From: an uncultured Ruminococcus sp.
Lineage (GTDB): Bacteria; Bacillota; Clostridia; Oscillospirales; Acutalibacteraceae
NCBI GenBank assembly: GCA_902784855.1
Contig: CACZWQ010000001.1
Coordinates: 1 to 40,063, forward strand
Length of the DNA: 40,063 nucleotides
Reading direction: 5' to 3'
Made by a program: the position numbers and the translations under genes. Below, in pieces: positions 31,257 to 40,063 of the stretch (position 1 is the first letter of the stretch; every line of letters starts with the position of its first letter). The notes beneath the pieces were generated by a model that saw only the letters and a program-made list of their open reading frames with translations, ran no database searches and was not told where the DNA came from.

Positions 31257-32216
31257 TCATATCTTATGAAAACAGGTCTCCTCCGGGTCGATCTCTCTGG
31301 TCTCAACGGGCTTGTCGGCGGCGTAGCGGAACATCAGCTCCTGGCTCTTGACGCTGACCTTGGCGCCCTCGGGGATGGACGAGGTGATGAAGGCGTTACC
31401 GCCGATGACGACATTTTTGCCGATGACGGTGTCGCCGCCGAGGATGGACGCGCCCGAATAGATGGTCACGTTGTCGCAGATCGTGGGATGGCGCTTTTTG
31501 CCGCGCAGGTTCTGACCGCCGCGGGTGGAGAGCGCGCCCAGCGTCACGCCCTGATAGATCTTGACATTGTTGCCGATCTCGGTGGTCTCGCCGATGACGA
31601 TGCCCGTGCCGTGGTCGATGAAGAAGTATTTGCCGATGGTCGTGCCCGGGTGGATATCGATGCCCGTCAGGCTGTGGGCGTGCTCGGTCATGATGCGCGG
31701 GATCAGCGGCACGCCGAGCAAAAACAGCTCGTGCGCGATGCGGCTGGAAAAGATGGCGTACAGCCCCGGGTAGGTGCAGATGATCTCGTCCTTGTTGTAG
31801 GCGGCGGGGTCGCCGTCGTAGAATGCCTGGATGTCGGTCTCGATGTACTCTCTGATGTGCGGGATTCGCTCCAGAAAGGTAAAGGTGATGCGCTGCGCCT
31901 CCTCGGCGATCTGCGCAGGTGTGCTCTGTTCAAAGCGCGGCGTGTAACGCAGGACAATGGCGGTCTGCTTTTGCAGGTTGTAGATGATATCCTCCAGCAG
32001 AATGGAGATACTGTTGCGCACGGTGTAGGTGCGGTAGTTGCTGTTGCGGTAGTAGCCGGGATAGATCACGACCTTGAGCTTCTCGAGGATGTCGATCACG
32101 ACGTCCTTGTCGGGATACTCAAACATTTTGTTCTCGTCGATGACGCGCCCCTTGGCGTAGTCCTCCATCAGCAGATCCACCAAGCCGTCGATTTTCCGTT
32201 CCATGCCGTTTGCCAT
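31257..32216 (-). CDS. cysE: Serine O-acetyltransferase
   Basis: 319 residues from ATG 32216, with GAGGTGA 6 bases upstream; an in-frame extension to 32273 overlaps the promoter. It makes O-acetylserine from serine and acetyl-CoA, the first step of cysteine synthesis. After a helical N-terminal domain (1-180) the left-handed beta-helix of hexapeptide repeats follows (about 185-290) with DIHPGTTIGKYFFIDHGTG, the His of the active site and VVIGGNAFI-type turns. The long N-terminal part is like the EpsC/large SAT group rather than short Bacillus CysE. No cysK or T-box leader is nearby. Confidence 0.94.
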   Translation of the reverse strand: MANGMERKIDGLVDLLMEDYAKGRVIDENKMFEYPDKDVVIDILEKLKVVIYPGYYRNSNYRTYTVRNSISILLEDIIYNLQKQTAIVLRYTPRFEQSTPAQIAEEAQRITFTFLERIPHIREYIETDIQAFYDGDPAAYNKDEIICTYPGLYAIFSSRIAHELFLLGVPLIPRIMTEHAHSLTGIDIHPGTTIGKYFFIDHGTGIVIGETTEIGNNVKIYQGVTLGALSTRGGQNLRGKKRHPTICDNVTIYSGASILGGDTVIGKNVVIGGNAFITSSIPEGAKVSVKSQELMFRYAADKPVETREIDPEETCFHKI

Positions 32217-32244
32217 ATGTCTCACCTCGCAGATTGATAGGTTT

Positions 32245-32273
32245 ATTGTATCACACTTCCGTTCAAAATGCAA
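32245..32273 (-). promoter_or_regulatory. Promoter of cysE
   Basis: Minus strand TTGCAT (32273-32268), 17 bases, TACAAT (32250-32245). Confidence 0.65.
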
Positions 32274-32310
32274 CGGAAACCGTATCGGGCGGCGGGAAAG
32301 ACTTATTGAT

Positions 32311-32344
32311 AAAAAAGAAAAAAAGGAGCCGGTCGCCCGGCTCC
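32311..32344 (-). terminator. Terminator of the fructose PTS operon
   Basis: Minus strand GGAGCCGG and CCGGCTCC (32344-32325) with a 4-base loop, followed by TTTTTTTCTTTTTT. It lies 10 bases after the ptsI stop. Confidence 0.92.
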
Positions 32345-32353
32345 CTTAAACGA

Positions 32354-34054
<1,701 letters not shown>

Positions 34055-34084
34055 GTGAATCACCTCTTTATGTTGATCAATTGA

Positions 34085-34115
34085 CATCAGGGAAGCGGCG
34101 CGCGCCTCCCTGATG
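34085..34115 (-). promoter_or_regulatory. Stable hairpin between ptsH and ptsI
   Basis: Minus strand CATCAGGGA (34115-34107) pairs perfectly with TCCCTGATG (34093-34085), enclosing a GC-rich loop; no T tract follows. It lies 30 bases before the ptsI start. A TTGACA (34156-34151) on the minus strand might belong to an internal promoter, but no good -10 is seen. Likely an RNA-processing or stability element. Confidence 0.5.
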
Positions 34116-34168
34116 CAGAAATTATTCTATTATCGTGAAAAGGAAACGCTTGTCAAAGCCGTCCGGTC

Positions 34169-34432
34169 TTATTCGCCGAGACCGCTCTCGATTCTCTCAA
34201 CAGCGTCAGCCAGCGCCTCGTTCTCGTCGGGACCGTCGCAGACCAGCTCGATCTCGCTGCCGCACTTGATGCAGGCGGCGATGATGTTCAGCAGGCTCTT
34301 TGCGTTGTAGGTGTTGCCGTTGAACTTAATGGACACGTTGGAGGCATATTTGCCCATCGCGGTCGCGAATACCGATGCCGGACGCATGTGGAAGCCCTGC
34401 GCGTTGACGAGTGTGACTTTTTTGGATACCAT
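34169..34432 (-). CDS. ptsH: Phosphocarrier protein HPr
   Basis: 87 residues, standard length. It carries phosphate from Enzyme I to the sugar-specific EIIA. His15 lies in QGFHMRPAS. Ser46 lies in NAKSLLNI, the site that HPr kinase uses for carbon catabolite repression in Firmicutes; the following residues (LLNIIAACIKCG) differ from the usual IMGVMSLG. It lies between fruA and ptsI in the same operon, so the general PTS carrier is made together with the fructose permease. Confidence 0.97.
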   Translation of the reverse strand: MVSKKVTLVNAQGFHMRPASVFATAMGKYASNVSIKFNGNTYNAKSLLNIIAACIKCGSEIELVCDGPDENEALADAVERIESGLGE

Positions 34433-34477
34433 AATACATTACTCCTTTTTATATGTTATTCTCGGTTATGGATTCAA

Positions 34478-36418
34478 TTATTCCCCTTCTTTGATCGGCC
34501 TTTTCAGCACGAGCAGCATCAGCATGCCGACGACAGAGCCGATGACCAGCGCGAGGAAGTACAGCAGCGGGTTGCCGATGGTCGGGAGAACGAAGATACC
34601 GCCGTGAGGCGCCATCAGCGTGCAGCCGAACAGTGCGGAGAGGGCGCCTGCGGTGGCGGAGCCGACGATGCAGCTCGGGATGACCTGCAGCGGATGACCT
34701 GCGGCATAAGGGATCGCACCCTCGGTAATGAACGAGAGACCCATGATGAAGTTGACGGGGCCGTTCTTTCTCTCTTCCGCGCTCCAGCGGTTGCGGAAGA
34801 TCGTGGTGGACAGCGCGATCGCGATCGGAGGAACCATACCGCCGATCATAACGGCTGCCATGATCATATAAGTCGCATTATTGGGAGAGTTCGCCAGCAA
34901 GCCTGCAGCGGTAACGTACGCAGCCTTGTTGAACGGGCCGCCCATGTCGATCGCCATCATGCCGGCGAGCAGTGCGCACAGCGGGACGATCAAAGCGGGG
35001 TTCTTGGACATCTCGGTCACGCCGTTGGTCATGGCGGTGTTGATCAGACCCATGACGGGGTTGACCGCGCACATCATGACGCCGACGACGCCCAGACCGG
35101 TAAGCGGATAGATAAGTACAGGCTTGATGCCTTCGAGCGCATGCGGCAGGTGCTCGCACAGCTTGGCGATCATCTTCATCAGCCAACCTGCGAGGAAGCC
35201 GGCGAGAAGTGCGCCGAGGAAGCCGGAAACAGAGGTGCTGTCACCGCCCGGTGCGGCAAAGGTGGCGCCCATGGCTGCCAGCTGACCGCCGACAAAACCG
35301 ACAAGCAAGCCGGGACGGTCGGCGATGGACATCGCGATAAAGCCCGCGAGGATCGGGAGCATGAAGCCGAAGGCGACGCCGCCGATGCTCTTGAACCATG
35401 CGGCTACGGGTGTTGCGGAACCGAAGTTGCCGTCCTGCGGTGCGCCGCACGCGGCGTCGATCAGGAAGGCGATGGCGATAAAGATACCGCCGGCTACGAC
35501 GAACGGCAGCATGTGCGATACACCGTTCATCAGGTGTTTATAGAGCTTTCTGCCGATGCTCTCGTCATCGGCTGACGATGCGGCAGCGCTTGCTTTTCTG
35601 TCGGAATGGAAGATGCCGACCTCTTTGTTGACGATGCGGTTGATCAGCTCCTCGGGCTTATGGATGCCGTCGGCAACCTTGGTGGAGAGAACGGGCTTGC
35701 CGTCAAAGCGGGCGGTCTCGACGTTCTTGTCCGCCGCGATGATGATGCCGTCGCAGTTGGCGATCTCCTCGGCGGTCAGCACGTTCTTGGCGCCGCCGGA
35801 GCCGTTGGTCTCGACCTTGATGGTGATGCCCATCTTCTCGCCCGCCTTGGCAAGCGCCTCAGCCGCCATATAGGTGTGAGCGATACCGGTGGGACAGGCG
35901 GTGACAGCCAGAACCTGATAGCCCGACTTTGCCGCCGCGGGTGCAGCCGCCTCTTCGGGGAACTGCTTGGTTTCCTGCTCGTCGATGATTTTCAGGAACT
36001 CGTCGGGCGTCTTTGCCGCTTTGAGCTTCGCGGTGAAATCCTCGTGCATGAGCATCTGCATCAGGCGCGCCAGCACCTCGAGGTGGACGTCGCCGTCCGG
36101 GGTAGCCGCGATCATGAAGATCAGCTTGCAGGGAGCGCCGTCGGGAGAGTCATAGTCGACGCCGCCCGGAACGGTGATCGCCGTCAGCGCGGGCGATTTT
36201 ACCGCCGCGCTCTTGGCGTGCGGGATAGCGACCTCCATGCCGATGGCGGTGGTTCCCATCGCCTCGCGGTCGAGGATGCCCTTCTTGTACGCCGCGGTAT
36301 CCTTGAGGTTACCGCATTTCTCGTGCAGCTTGACGAGAATGTCGATTGCACCCTGCTTGTCCTTCGGGGACGCGCCTAGGGTGATGCCCTGTTTTTTCAG
36401 CAGGTCAGTAATGCGCAT
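34478..36418 (-). CDS. fruA: PTS fructose transporter EIIABC
   Basis: 646 residues with fused domains. EIIA (1-150) has phospho-His67 in AIPHAKSA. EIIB (about 165-262) has phospho-Cys175 in TACPTGIAHTYMAAEAL. The EIIC membrane part (about 290-640) has about nine helices and the GGxFIAIAFLID start. It imports fructose as fructose 1-phosphate, the substrate of the next gene upstream. AGGAGG lies 7 bases before the ATG. The fusion order A-B-C is the usual one in Firmicutes. Related mannose-type members exist, but the neighbouring 1-phosphofructokinase and regulator support fructose. Confidence 0.96.
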   Translation of the reverse strand: MRITDLLKKQGITLGASPKDKQGAIDILVKLHEKCGNLKDTAAYKKGILDREAMGTTAIGMEVAIPHAKSAAVKSPALTAITVPGGVDYDSPDGAPCKLIFMIAATPDGDVHLEVLARLMQMLMHEDFTAKLKAAKTPDEFLKIIDEQETKQFPEEAAAPAAAKSGYQVLAVTACPTGIAHTYMAAEALAKAGEKMGITIKVETNGSGGAKNVLTAEEIANCDGIIIAADKNVETARFDGKPVLSTKVADGIHKPEELINRIVNKEVGIFHSDRKASAAASSADDESIGRKLYKHLMNGVSHMLPFVVAGGIFIAIAFLIDAACGAPQDGNFGSATPVAAWFKSIGGVAFGFMLPILAGFIAMSIADRPGLLVGFVGGQLAAMGATFAAPGGDSTSVSGFLGALLAGFLAGWLMKMIAKLCEHLPHALEGIKPVLIYPLTGLGVVGVMMCAVNPVMGLINTAMTNGVTEMSKNPALIVPLCALLAGMMAIDMGGPFNKAAYVTAAGLLANSPNNATYMIMAAVMIGGMVPPIAIALSTTIFRNRWSAEERKNGPVNFIMGLSFITEGAIPYAAGHPLQVIPSCIVGSATAGALSALFGCTLMAPHGGIFVLPTIGNPLLYFLALVIGSVVGMLMLLVLKRPIKEGE

Positions 36419-36458
36419 AAATCTACCTCCTTAATGGTTTTCAATATCCGATGAATTG

Positions 36459-37376
36459 TTACCCAAATTGCTTCTGGAATTTTTCCAACAATTCATTGAT
36501 TTTTTCCTTGGTCGCCAGTCCCGGCAGGAACGCCGTGGCGTTGCCGCAGACGCTGCCCAGCTTGAGCGCGTAGCTGTAGTCGCCCGTCTTTTCATAGCCC
36601 GCGATGAAGCCCGCTACCATCGAGTCTCCCGAGCCGACGGTGTTGACGACCTTCTCCTTGAGCACGCCCGCCTTGTGCTTGTTGCCGAATTCGTCGATCA
36701 GCATGGCGCCCTCGCCGCCCAGCGAGATCAGCACGTTCTGCGCGCCCATCTTTTCAAGCTCCTTGGCGTACTTGACGATGTCGTCCTCGGTCTTGACCTC
36801 GACGTCGAAGATCTCGGACAGCTCCTGACGGTTCGGCTTGATCAGGAAGGGCTTGTATTTGAGCGAGTTGACCAAGAGCTTCTTGGTCGCGTCGACGACG
36901 AAACGCACCTTTTTGCGCGCGATGCGCTCCATCATGCGCTCGTAAACGTCGTCGGGCATGGTGTTGGGGATGCTGCCCGCCAGCACCAGCGTGTCGCCGC
37001 CCTGAATGCGGTCGATCTTTTGCAGCAGGCGTTCCAGCTCCATTTCGGTGATGTGGGGACCCTGTCCGTTGATCTCCGTCTCCTCACCGGCTTTGATTTT
37101 GATGTTGATGCGCGAAATGCCGTCCTTCAGCTTGATGAAATCGGTGATGATGTGGTCGTTGCGAATGCCGTTTTCAATCGCCTTACCCGTGAAGCCCGCC
37201 ACGAAGCCGTAGGCGGTGCTGTCGATGTCCAATTCCGCAAGCACCAGCGAGACGTTGATACCCTTGCCCCCGTAGTAATATTCCTCGGCGGTGGTGCGGT
37301 TGGTGATGCCCGTCGTCAGCTTGTCGAGCCGCACGATGTAGTCGATGGACGGATTGAGTGTTACCGTATAGATCAC
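36459..37376 (-). CDS. fruK: 1-phosphofructokinase
   Basis: 305 residues from GTG 37376, with AAGGAGG about 7 bases upstream. A PfkB-family kinase that turns fructose 1-phosphate into fructose 1,6-bisphosphate. It shows TLNPSIDY at the N-terminus, the GGKGINVSLVLAEL sugar-binding signature and VGSGDSMVAGF with the catalytic Asp. The start codon overlaps the fruR stop by 4 bases (GTGA), so translation is coupled. Confidence 0.96.
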   Translation of the reverse strand: MIYTVTLNPSIDYIVRLDKLTTGITNRTTAEEYYYGGKGINVSLVLAELDIDSTAYGFVAGFTGKAIENGIRNDHIITDFIKLKDGISRINIKIKAGEETEINGQGPHITEMELERLLQKIDRIQGGDTLVLAGSIPNTMPDDVYERMMERIARKKVRFVVDATKKLLVNSLKYKPFLIKPNRQELSEIFDVEVKTEDDIVKYAKELEKMGAQNVLISLGGEGAMLIDEFGNKHKAGVLKEKVVNTVGSGDSMVAGFIAGYEKTGDYSYALKLGSVCGNATAFLPGLATKEKINELLEKFQKQFG

Positions 37377-38122
37377 TTGATGACCTCCTTAATGACCGTT
37401 TCCTTGGCATATCGATTGTCAGGCACCTGATCGGTGATGATACAGCAGGTTTTCAGCTGCGAGAACGTCACCGAAAAGACGCGCCTGAATTTACTGTGGT
37501 CGGCGAGCACAAACGCCATGTAGCTTCTTTTGACAGCCGCCTCCTTCATCAGCGCCTCCTCGATATCGGGAGTGGTGAAGCCGGACGCGATGTCGATGCC
37601 GTTGGTGCCCATAAACGCTTTGGAAAAATTGTAGTTTTTCAGATTGGCGATGCCCTCTGCGCCGATGACCGCCTCGGTCGCCGACTTGACTTTGCCGCCG
37701 ATGAGGTAGACGTTGAACCCCTTCTGCGCCAGCTTGCGGGCGTGGATGATGCCGTTCGTCACATAGGTCGCCTGATTGTTTCCGATAAAATCAATCAATC
37801 TGGAGGTGGTGGTGCCCGAGTCGATATAGACGAAATCGGTGCTGTTGATCAGCGTCGCGCTGTATTTGGCGATCTCGGTCTTTTCGTTGCTCATCAGATG
37901 CTCGCGCATGCTGACGTTGTCCTCGTACACGCCCTCCGACTTGGTGATGGAGGTCGCGCCGCCGAATACCTTTTTCAGTTTGCCCAATTCATCGAGCGCC
38001 GTCAGGTCGCGCCTGACGGTGGACTCGGAGATATTCAGCCATTCGGCAAGCTCCGCAACGGTGACTGCGTTCTTTTCATTTACCATGCTCAAAATTGATT
38101 GATACCTCTCCTGAGTAAGCAA
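37373..38122 (-). CDS. fruR: DeoR-family repressor of the fructose operon
   Basis: 249 residues. I chose TTG at 38122 (giving MLTQERYQSIL, the usual DeoR start), because AGGTGA sits 6 bases upstream; an in-frame TTG at 38128 abuts the site. The N-terminal winged helix (about 3-56) has LAEWLNISESTVRRDLTALDELG. The sugar-phosphate-sensing domain (75-230) has YIDSGTTTSRL and ADHSKFRR. Such proteins release DNA on binding fructose 1-phosphate, so the operon would be induced by its own substrate. First gene of the operon. Confidence 0.95.
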   Translation of the reverse strand: MLTQERYQSILSMVNEKNAVTVAELAEWLNISESTVRRDLTALDELGKLKKVFGGATSITKSEGVYEDNVSMREHLMSNEKTEIAKYSATLINSTDFVYIDSGTTTSRLIDFIGNNQATYVTNGIIHARKLAQKGFNVYLIGGKVKSATEAVIGAEGIANLKNYNFSKAFMGTNGIDIASGFTTPDIEEALMKEAAVKRSYMAFVLADHSKFRRVFSVTFSQLKTCCIITDQVPDNRYAKETVIKEVIK

Positions 38123-38142
38123 ATTCAATCACCTCTACTCCT

Positions 38143-38170
38143 ATTATACTCTAAAATCGAGCAAAGTCAA
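38143..38170 (-). promoter_or_regulatory. Promoter of the fru-pts operon
   Basis: Minus strand TTGACT (38170-38165), 16 bases, TATAAT (38148-38143). Repeated TTGCTTTGAC-like words just upstream could be FruR sites, but this is weak. Confidence 0.65.
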
Positions 38171-38239
38171 GCAAGTTGGTTCACTTTTTGTCAAAAGTTA
38201 TCAATATTTGGGAAAGTTTTTATAGAAAGACGCCATCCA

Positions 38240-38450
38240 CTCCCGTTGCCATGGGAGGGCAATCCGCACGTGAAGAGTTTGCAAATCGGGTTAGGTTATT
38301 ATCCCGCGTGATAGCGCGGGAATTATCGGCAACCGTTCAATTCAACCTTTCACTCGCGGACTGACTCCCGCGGCACGCGGGCGCGGACTGACTCCCGCGG
38401 CACGCGGGCGCGGATTGGCTCCCGCGACACGCGGGCGCGACACGCGGGCG
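38240..38450. repeat. Modular intergenic repeat, locus 5, with tandem 27-base cassettes
   Basis: A left cassette with CTCCC...GGGAG hairpin and GGCAATCCGCACG (38240-38270), a core (38271-38354) with centre CCCGCG-TGATAG-CGCGGG (38303-38320), then three 27-base units at 38355, 38382 and 38409 (CGCGGACTGACT + CCCGCGGCACGCGGG; the third differs at a few bases) and a truncated unit (38436-38450). It fills most of the gap between the fruR promoter and the aldo/keto reductase terminator. Confidence 0.88.
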
Positions 38451-38470
38451 ACCGGATTTCCGATATCGGG

Positions 38471-38502
38471 AAAATAAAAAGGGACGTGCCTGTGCACGCC
38501 CC
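38471..38502 (-). terminator. Terminator of the aldo/keto reductase operon
   Basis: Minus strand GGGGCGTGC (38502-38494) pairs with GCACGTCCC (38489-38481) with one G-U pair, followed by TTTTTATTTT. Confidence 0.85.
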
Positions 38503-38525
38503 CAATGGGTTAATATTTTTGCATC

Positions 38526-39443
38526 TCACGGCAGGATATGCCCCGAGGACAGATAGAGCCGGTACCACTCTTCCCTTGTCAGCTCAATCTCCGCCGCACG
38601 CGCGATCTCGAGCATGCGGAAATAGTTCATCGTGCCGACGATGGTCTGCATCTTGGCGGGATGGCGCAGGATCCATGCCGCCGCAACGGTGGACTTGGTC
38701 ACGTTGTACTTGGCACTGATCTCGCCGAGCGCCCAGTTGAGGTCGGGATAGCCGTCGTTGTTGTCGACGAAGGCGCCCCTGCCGCTCTGGAACGGCGACC
38801 ACGCCTGGATCGTCACCTTGTTCATGCGGCAATAGTTGAGCACATCGCCGTTGCGGTCGACCGCGCCGTCGGTGTTCATATTCGCCTCCATGCCGCTGGA
38901 GATGATGTTGGAGAACGGGATACTGAACTGGATCTGGTTGGTATGCAGCTCCTGCCTGACACAGGTTTTCAGCAGCTCGATCTGCGATGGCTTGTGGTTG
39001 GATACGCCGAAATAGCGCACCTTGCCCTTTGTCTCCAGCTCGTCAAACGCTTTCGCGATCTCCTCCGGCTCTGCCAGCGCATCGGGACGGTGCAGCAGCA
39101 GCACATCGAGATATTCCGTATGCAGCCGTTTAAGACTGCCGTCGACGCAGCGGATGATGTTCTCGTACGAGAGGTCGTACATCCAGCCCGGCACAATGCC
39201 GCATTTTGATTGCAGAATGATCTGATCGCGCGGGATGCCGATCTCCTTGAAGCTCTCGCCGAACAGGCGCTCGCACTCTCCCCCACCGTAGATATCGGCG
39301 TGATCGAAGAAGTTGACACCGAGCGAAATGCAGTGCCAGAGATATTTCGGGATGTCCCAGCGTTCCAGCTCCTTGAGCCGCATGCAGCCCAAGCCGATGA
39401 CGGGGACCTTAAGATCGGATTTACCTAAAAGAATCGTTTTCAT
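38526..39443 (-). CDS. Aldo/keto reductase
   Basis: 305 residues from ATG 39443, with TTGGAG about 8 bases upstream; the longer frame to 39665 reads through the preceding gene in another frame and is rejected. An NADPH-dependent TIM-barrel reductase of the bacterial YdhF/oxidoreductase group. The tetrad is visible: Asp in NFFDHADIYG, Tyr in that same motif, Lys in LQSKCG and His in LLLHRPD. Substrate unknown. It overlaps the preceding small membrane-protein gene by 23 bases and shares its promoter. Confidence 0.93.
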   Translation of the reverse strand: MKTILLGKSDLKVPVIGLGCMRLKELERWDIPKYLWHCISLGVNFFDHADIYGGGECERLFGESFKEIGIPRDQIILQSKCGIVPGWMYDLSYENIIRCVDGSLKRLHTEYLDVLLLHRPDALAEPEEIAKAFDELETKGKVRYFGVSNHKPSQIELLKTCVRQELHTNQIQFSIPFSNIISSGMEANMNTDGAVDRNGDVLNYCRMNKVTIQAWSPFQSGRGAFVDNNDGYPDLNWALGEISAKYNVTKSTVAAAWILRHPAKMQTIVGTMNYFRMLEIARAAEIELTREEWYRLYLSSGHILP

Positions 39444-39858
39444 AATCCAGCTCCAAAGCTTTTTTTCTTTTGCGATGCGGCACGGCATACCCCAGCAGAT
39501 ACAGTCCTGCCGAGGCGGCGATCGCAAGCAGCGGCAGCATGATCCGGAAAAAGACGTTATCCACATCGTCCGCTCCGAACAGCCAGTCGCGGTATCGCTC
39601 CGCCATCCGCAGCATGAATAGAATGAGGAACGCGAAAAAATACAAGCAGCCCAGCCGCAGCGCAAATTGATTGGTTTTCGGCAGATAGCCGATAAAAAAT
39701 GAGAACAAAATCAGTTGTGCCAGTGCAAAGTAAAGTAAAAATACGCTCAGCATCCCCCGTCGGGACGCACTGTTATGATCATTCATCAGGATGAGTGACC
39801 CGAGCATGGTCAGCGCAGGCAAAACCGAAATCGCCAATAACCCCCTGTGACGTTTCAT
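39421..39858 (-). CDS. Small four-helix membrane protein, unknown
   Basis: 145 residues from ATG 39858, with AAAGGGTG 7 bases upstream; an in-frame GTG at 39867 lies inside that site. Four transmembrane helices are predicted at about 8-26, 38-60, 66-84 and 105-122, with a short basic tail HRKRKK. I do not recognise the family. It is the first gene of a two-gene operon with the aldo/keto reductase, and the 23-base overlap suggests translational coupling. Confidence 0.78.
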   Translation of the reverse strand: MKRHRGLLAISVLPALTMLGSLILMNDHNSASRRGMLSVFLLYFALAQLILFSFFIGYLPKTNQFALRLGCLYFFAFLILFMLRMAERYRDWLFGADDVDNVFFRIMLPLLAIAASAGLYLLGYAVPHRKRKKALELDYENDSFR

Positions 39859-39879
39859 AAAAATCACCCTTTTTCTTTT

Positions 39880-39908
39880 ATTATACTGTATATTCCGCGC
39901 AATTTCAA
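39880..39908 (-). promoter_or_regulatory. Promoter of the membrane protein/aldo-keto reductase operon
   Basis: Minus strand TTGAAA (39908-39903), 17 bases, TATAAT (39885-39880). Confidence 0.7.
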
Positions 39909-39939
39909 TAGAAAACTTTGATTTTACGATAAAAAGAGC

Positions 39940-39968
39940 TTGACATTTGATCGATTATGCATTATGAT
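39940..39968 (+). promoter_or_regulatory. Promoter of tRNA-Ala
   Basis: Perfect TTGACA (39940-39945), 17-base spacer, TATGAT (39963-39968), 12 bases before the mature tRNA 5' end. Confidence 0.75.
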
Positions 39969-39980
39969 ATATAGGAAGTC

Positions 39981-40056
39981 GGGGGTATAGCTCAGCTGGG
40001 AGAGTGCTTGACTGGCAGTCAAGAGGTCACGGGTTCGAGCCCCGTTATCTCCACCA
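39981..40056 (+). tRNA. tRNA-Ala (anticodon GGC)
   Basis: Acceptor stem GGGGGTA pairs with TATCTCC through two G-U pairs, D arm AGCTCAGCTGGGAGAGT, anticodon stem CTTGA/TCAAG around loop CTGGCAG (anticodon GGC), T arm GGGTTCGAGCCCC, and encoded ACCA end. The window stops 7 bases later, so whether more tRNAs follow is unknown. Confidence 0.97.
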
Positions 40057-40063
40057 GATTCGC

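Noticed and set aside
38355..38450. CRISPR array
   Set aside because: The 27-base units abut directly with no unique spacers, and no cas genes are present.
38526..39665. 379-codon aldo/keto reductase
   Set aside because: The extra N-terminus lies in another frame of the upstream membrane-protein gene; the ATG at 39443 has its own ribosome site and fits the family length.

Overview
The window looks like a chromosomal segment of a Gram-positive gut Clostridium, most likely a Ruminococcus-like member of the Oscillospiraceae with fairly high GC (judged by eye). The grounds are a secreted alpha-amylase with a type I dockerin and starch-binding modules (an amylosome-type enzyme), many lipoproteins with short lipoboxes, strong AGGAGG-type ribosome sites, near-consensus sigma-A promoters, a fructose PTS operon and a short-form pyruvate kinase. 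No phage, insertion sequence, transposase or CRISPR array was seen.

Layout. 1-3.1 kb: the amylase and the start of a lipoprotein gene behind it. 3.4-4.7 kb: an OmpA-like exported protein, tRNA-Gly, a candidate small RNA with its own promoter and terminator, and a small membrane protein. 4.8-7.6 kb: comFC and comEC, convergent; ComEC has lost the usual metal-binding motif of its C-terminal domain. 7.8-10.9 kb: a LytS-type sensor kinase, a response regulator with a winged-helix output, and a DUF1508 protein. 11-14 kb: an AzgA-like purine permease and glycerate kinase, separated by complex repeats. 14.4-18.9 kb: an MMPL/RND transporter and a heptad-repeat partner. 19-24.7 kb: a CBM26-like esterase lipoprotein with a serine beta-lactamase-like lipoprotein, an XRE regulator, a small SPFH-like protein and another hydrolase lipoprotein. 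24.9-28.3 kb: ychF, a 43-residue Cys-rich peptide, aroK and pyk. 28.6-32.2 kb: a zinc-ribbon membrane protein, a DUF218 membrane protein and serine acetyltransferase. 32.3-38.1 kb: fruR-fruK-fruA-ptsH-ptsI. 38.5 kb to end: an aldo/keto reductase, a small membrane protein and tRNA-Ala.

The genes describe a saccharolytic cell. Starch is attacked outside the cell by the amylase and perhaps the CBM26-like esterase. Fructose enters through a PTS operon that also carries HPr and Enzyme I, feeding glycolysis that ends at pyruvate kinase.

The most unusual content is a family of modular intergenic repeats. Six copies of an 84-89 bp imperfectly palindromic core occur at five places (12.5, 14.0, 26.2, 28.4 and 38.2 kb). 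Each core is flanked by interchangeable 27-bp or 23-bp cassettes. A cassette pairs a CGCGGA-type box facing the core with an outward hairpin, and cassettes are stacked in exact tandem. No mobilising gene is present and I recognise no named family.
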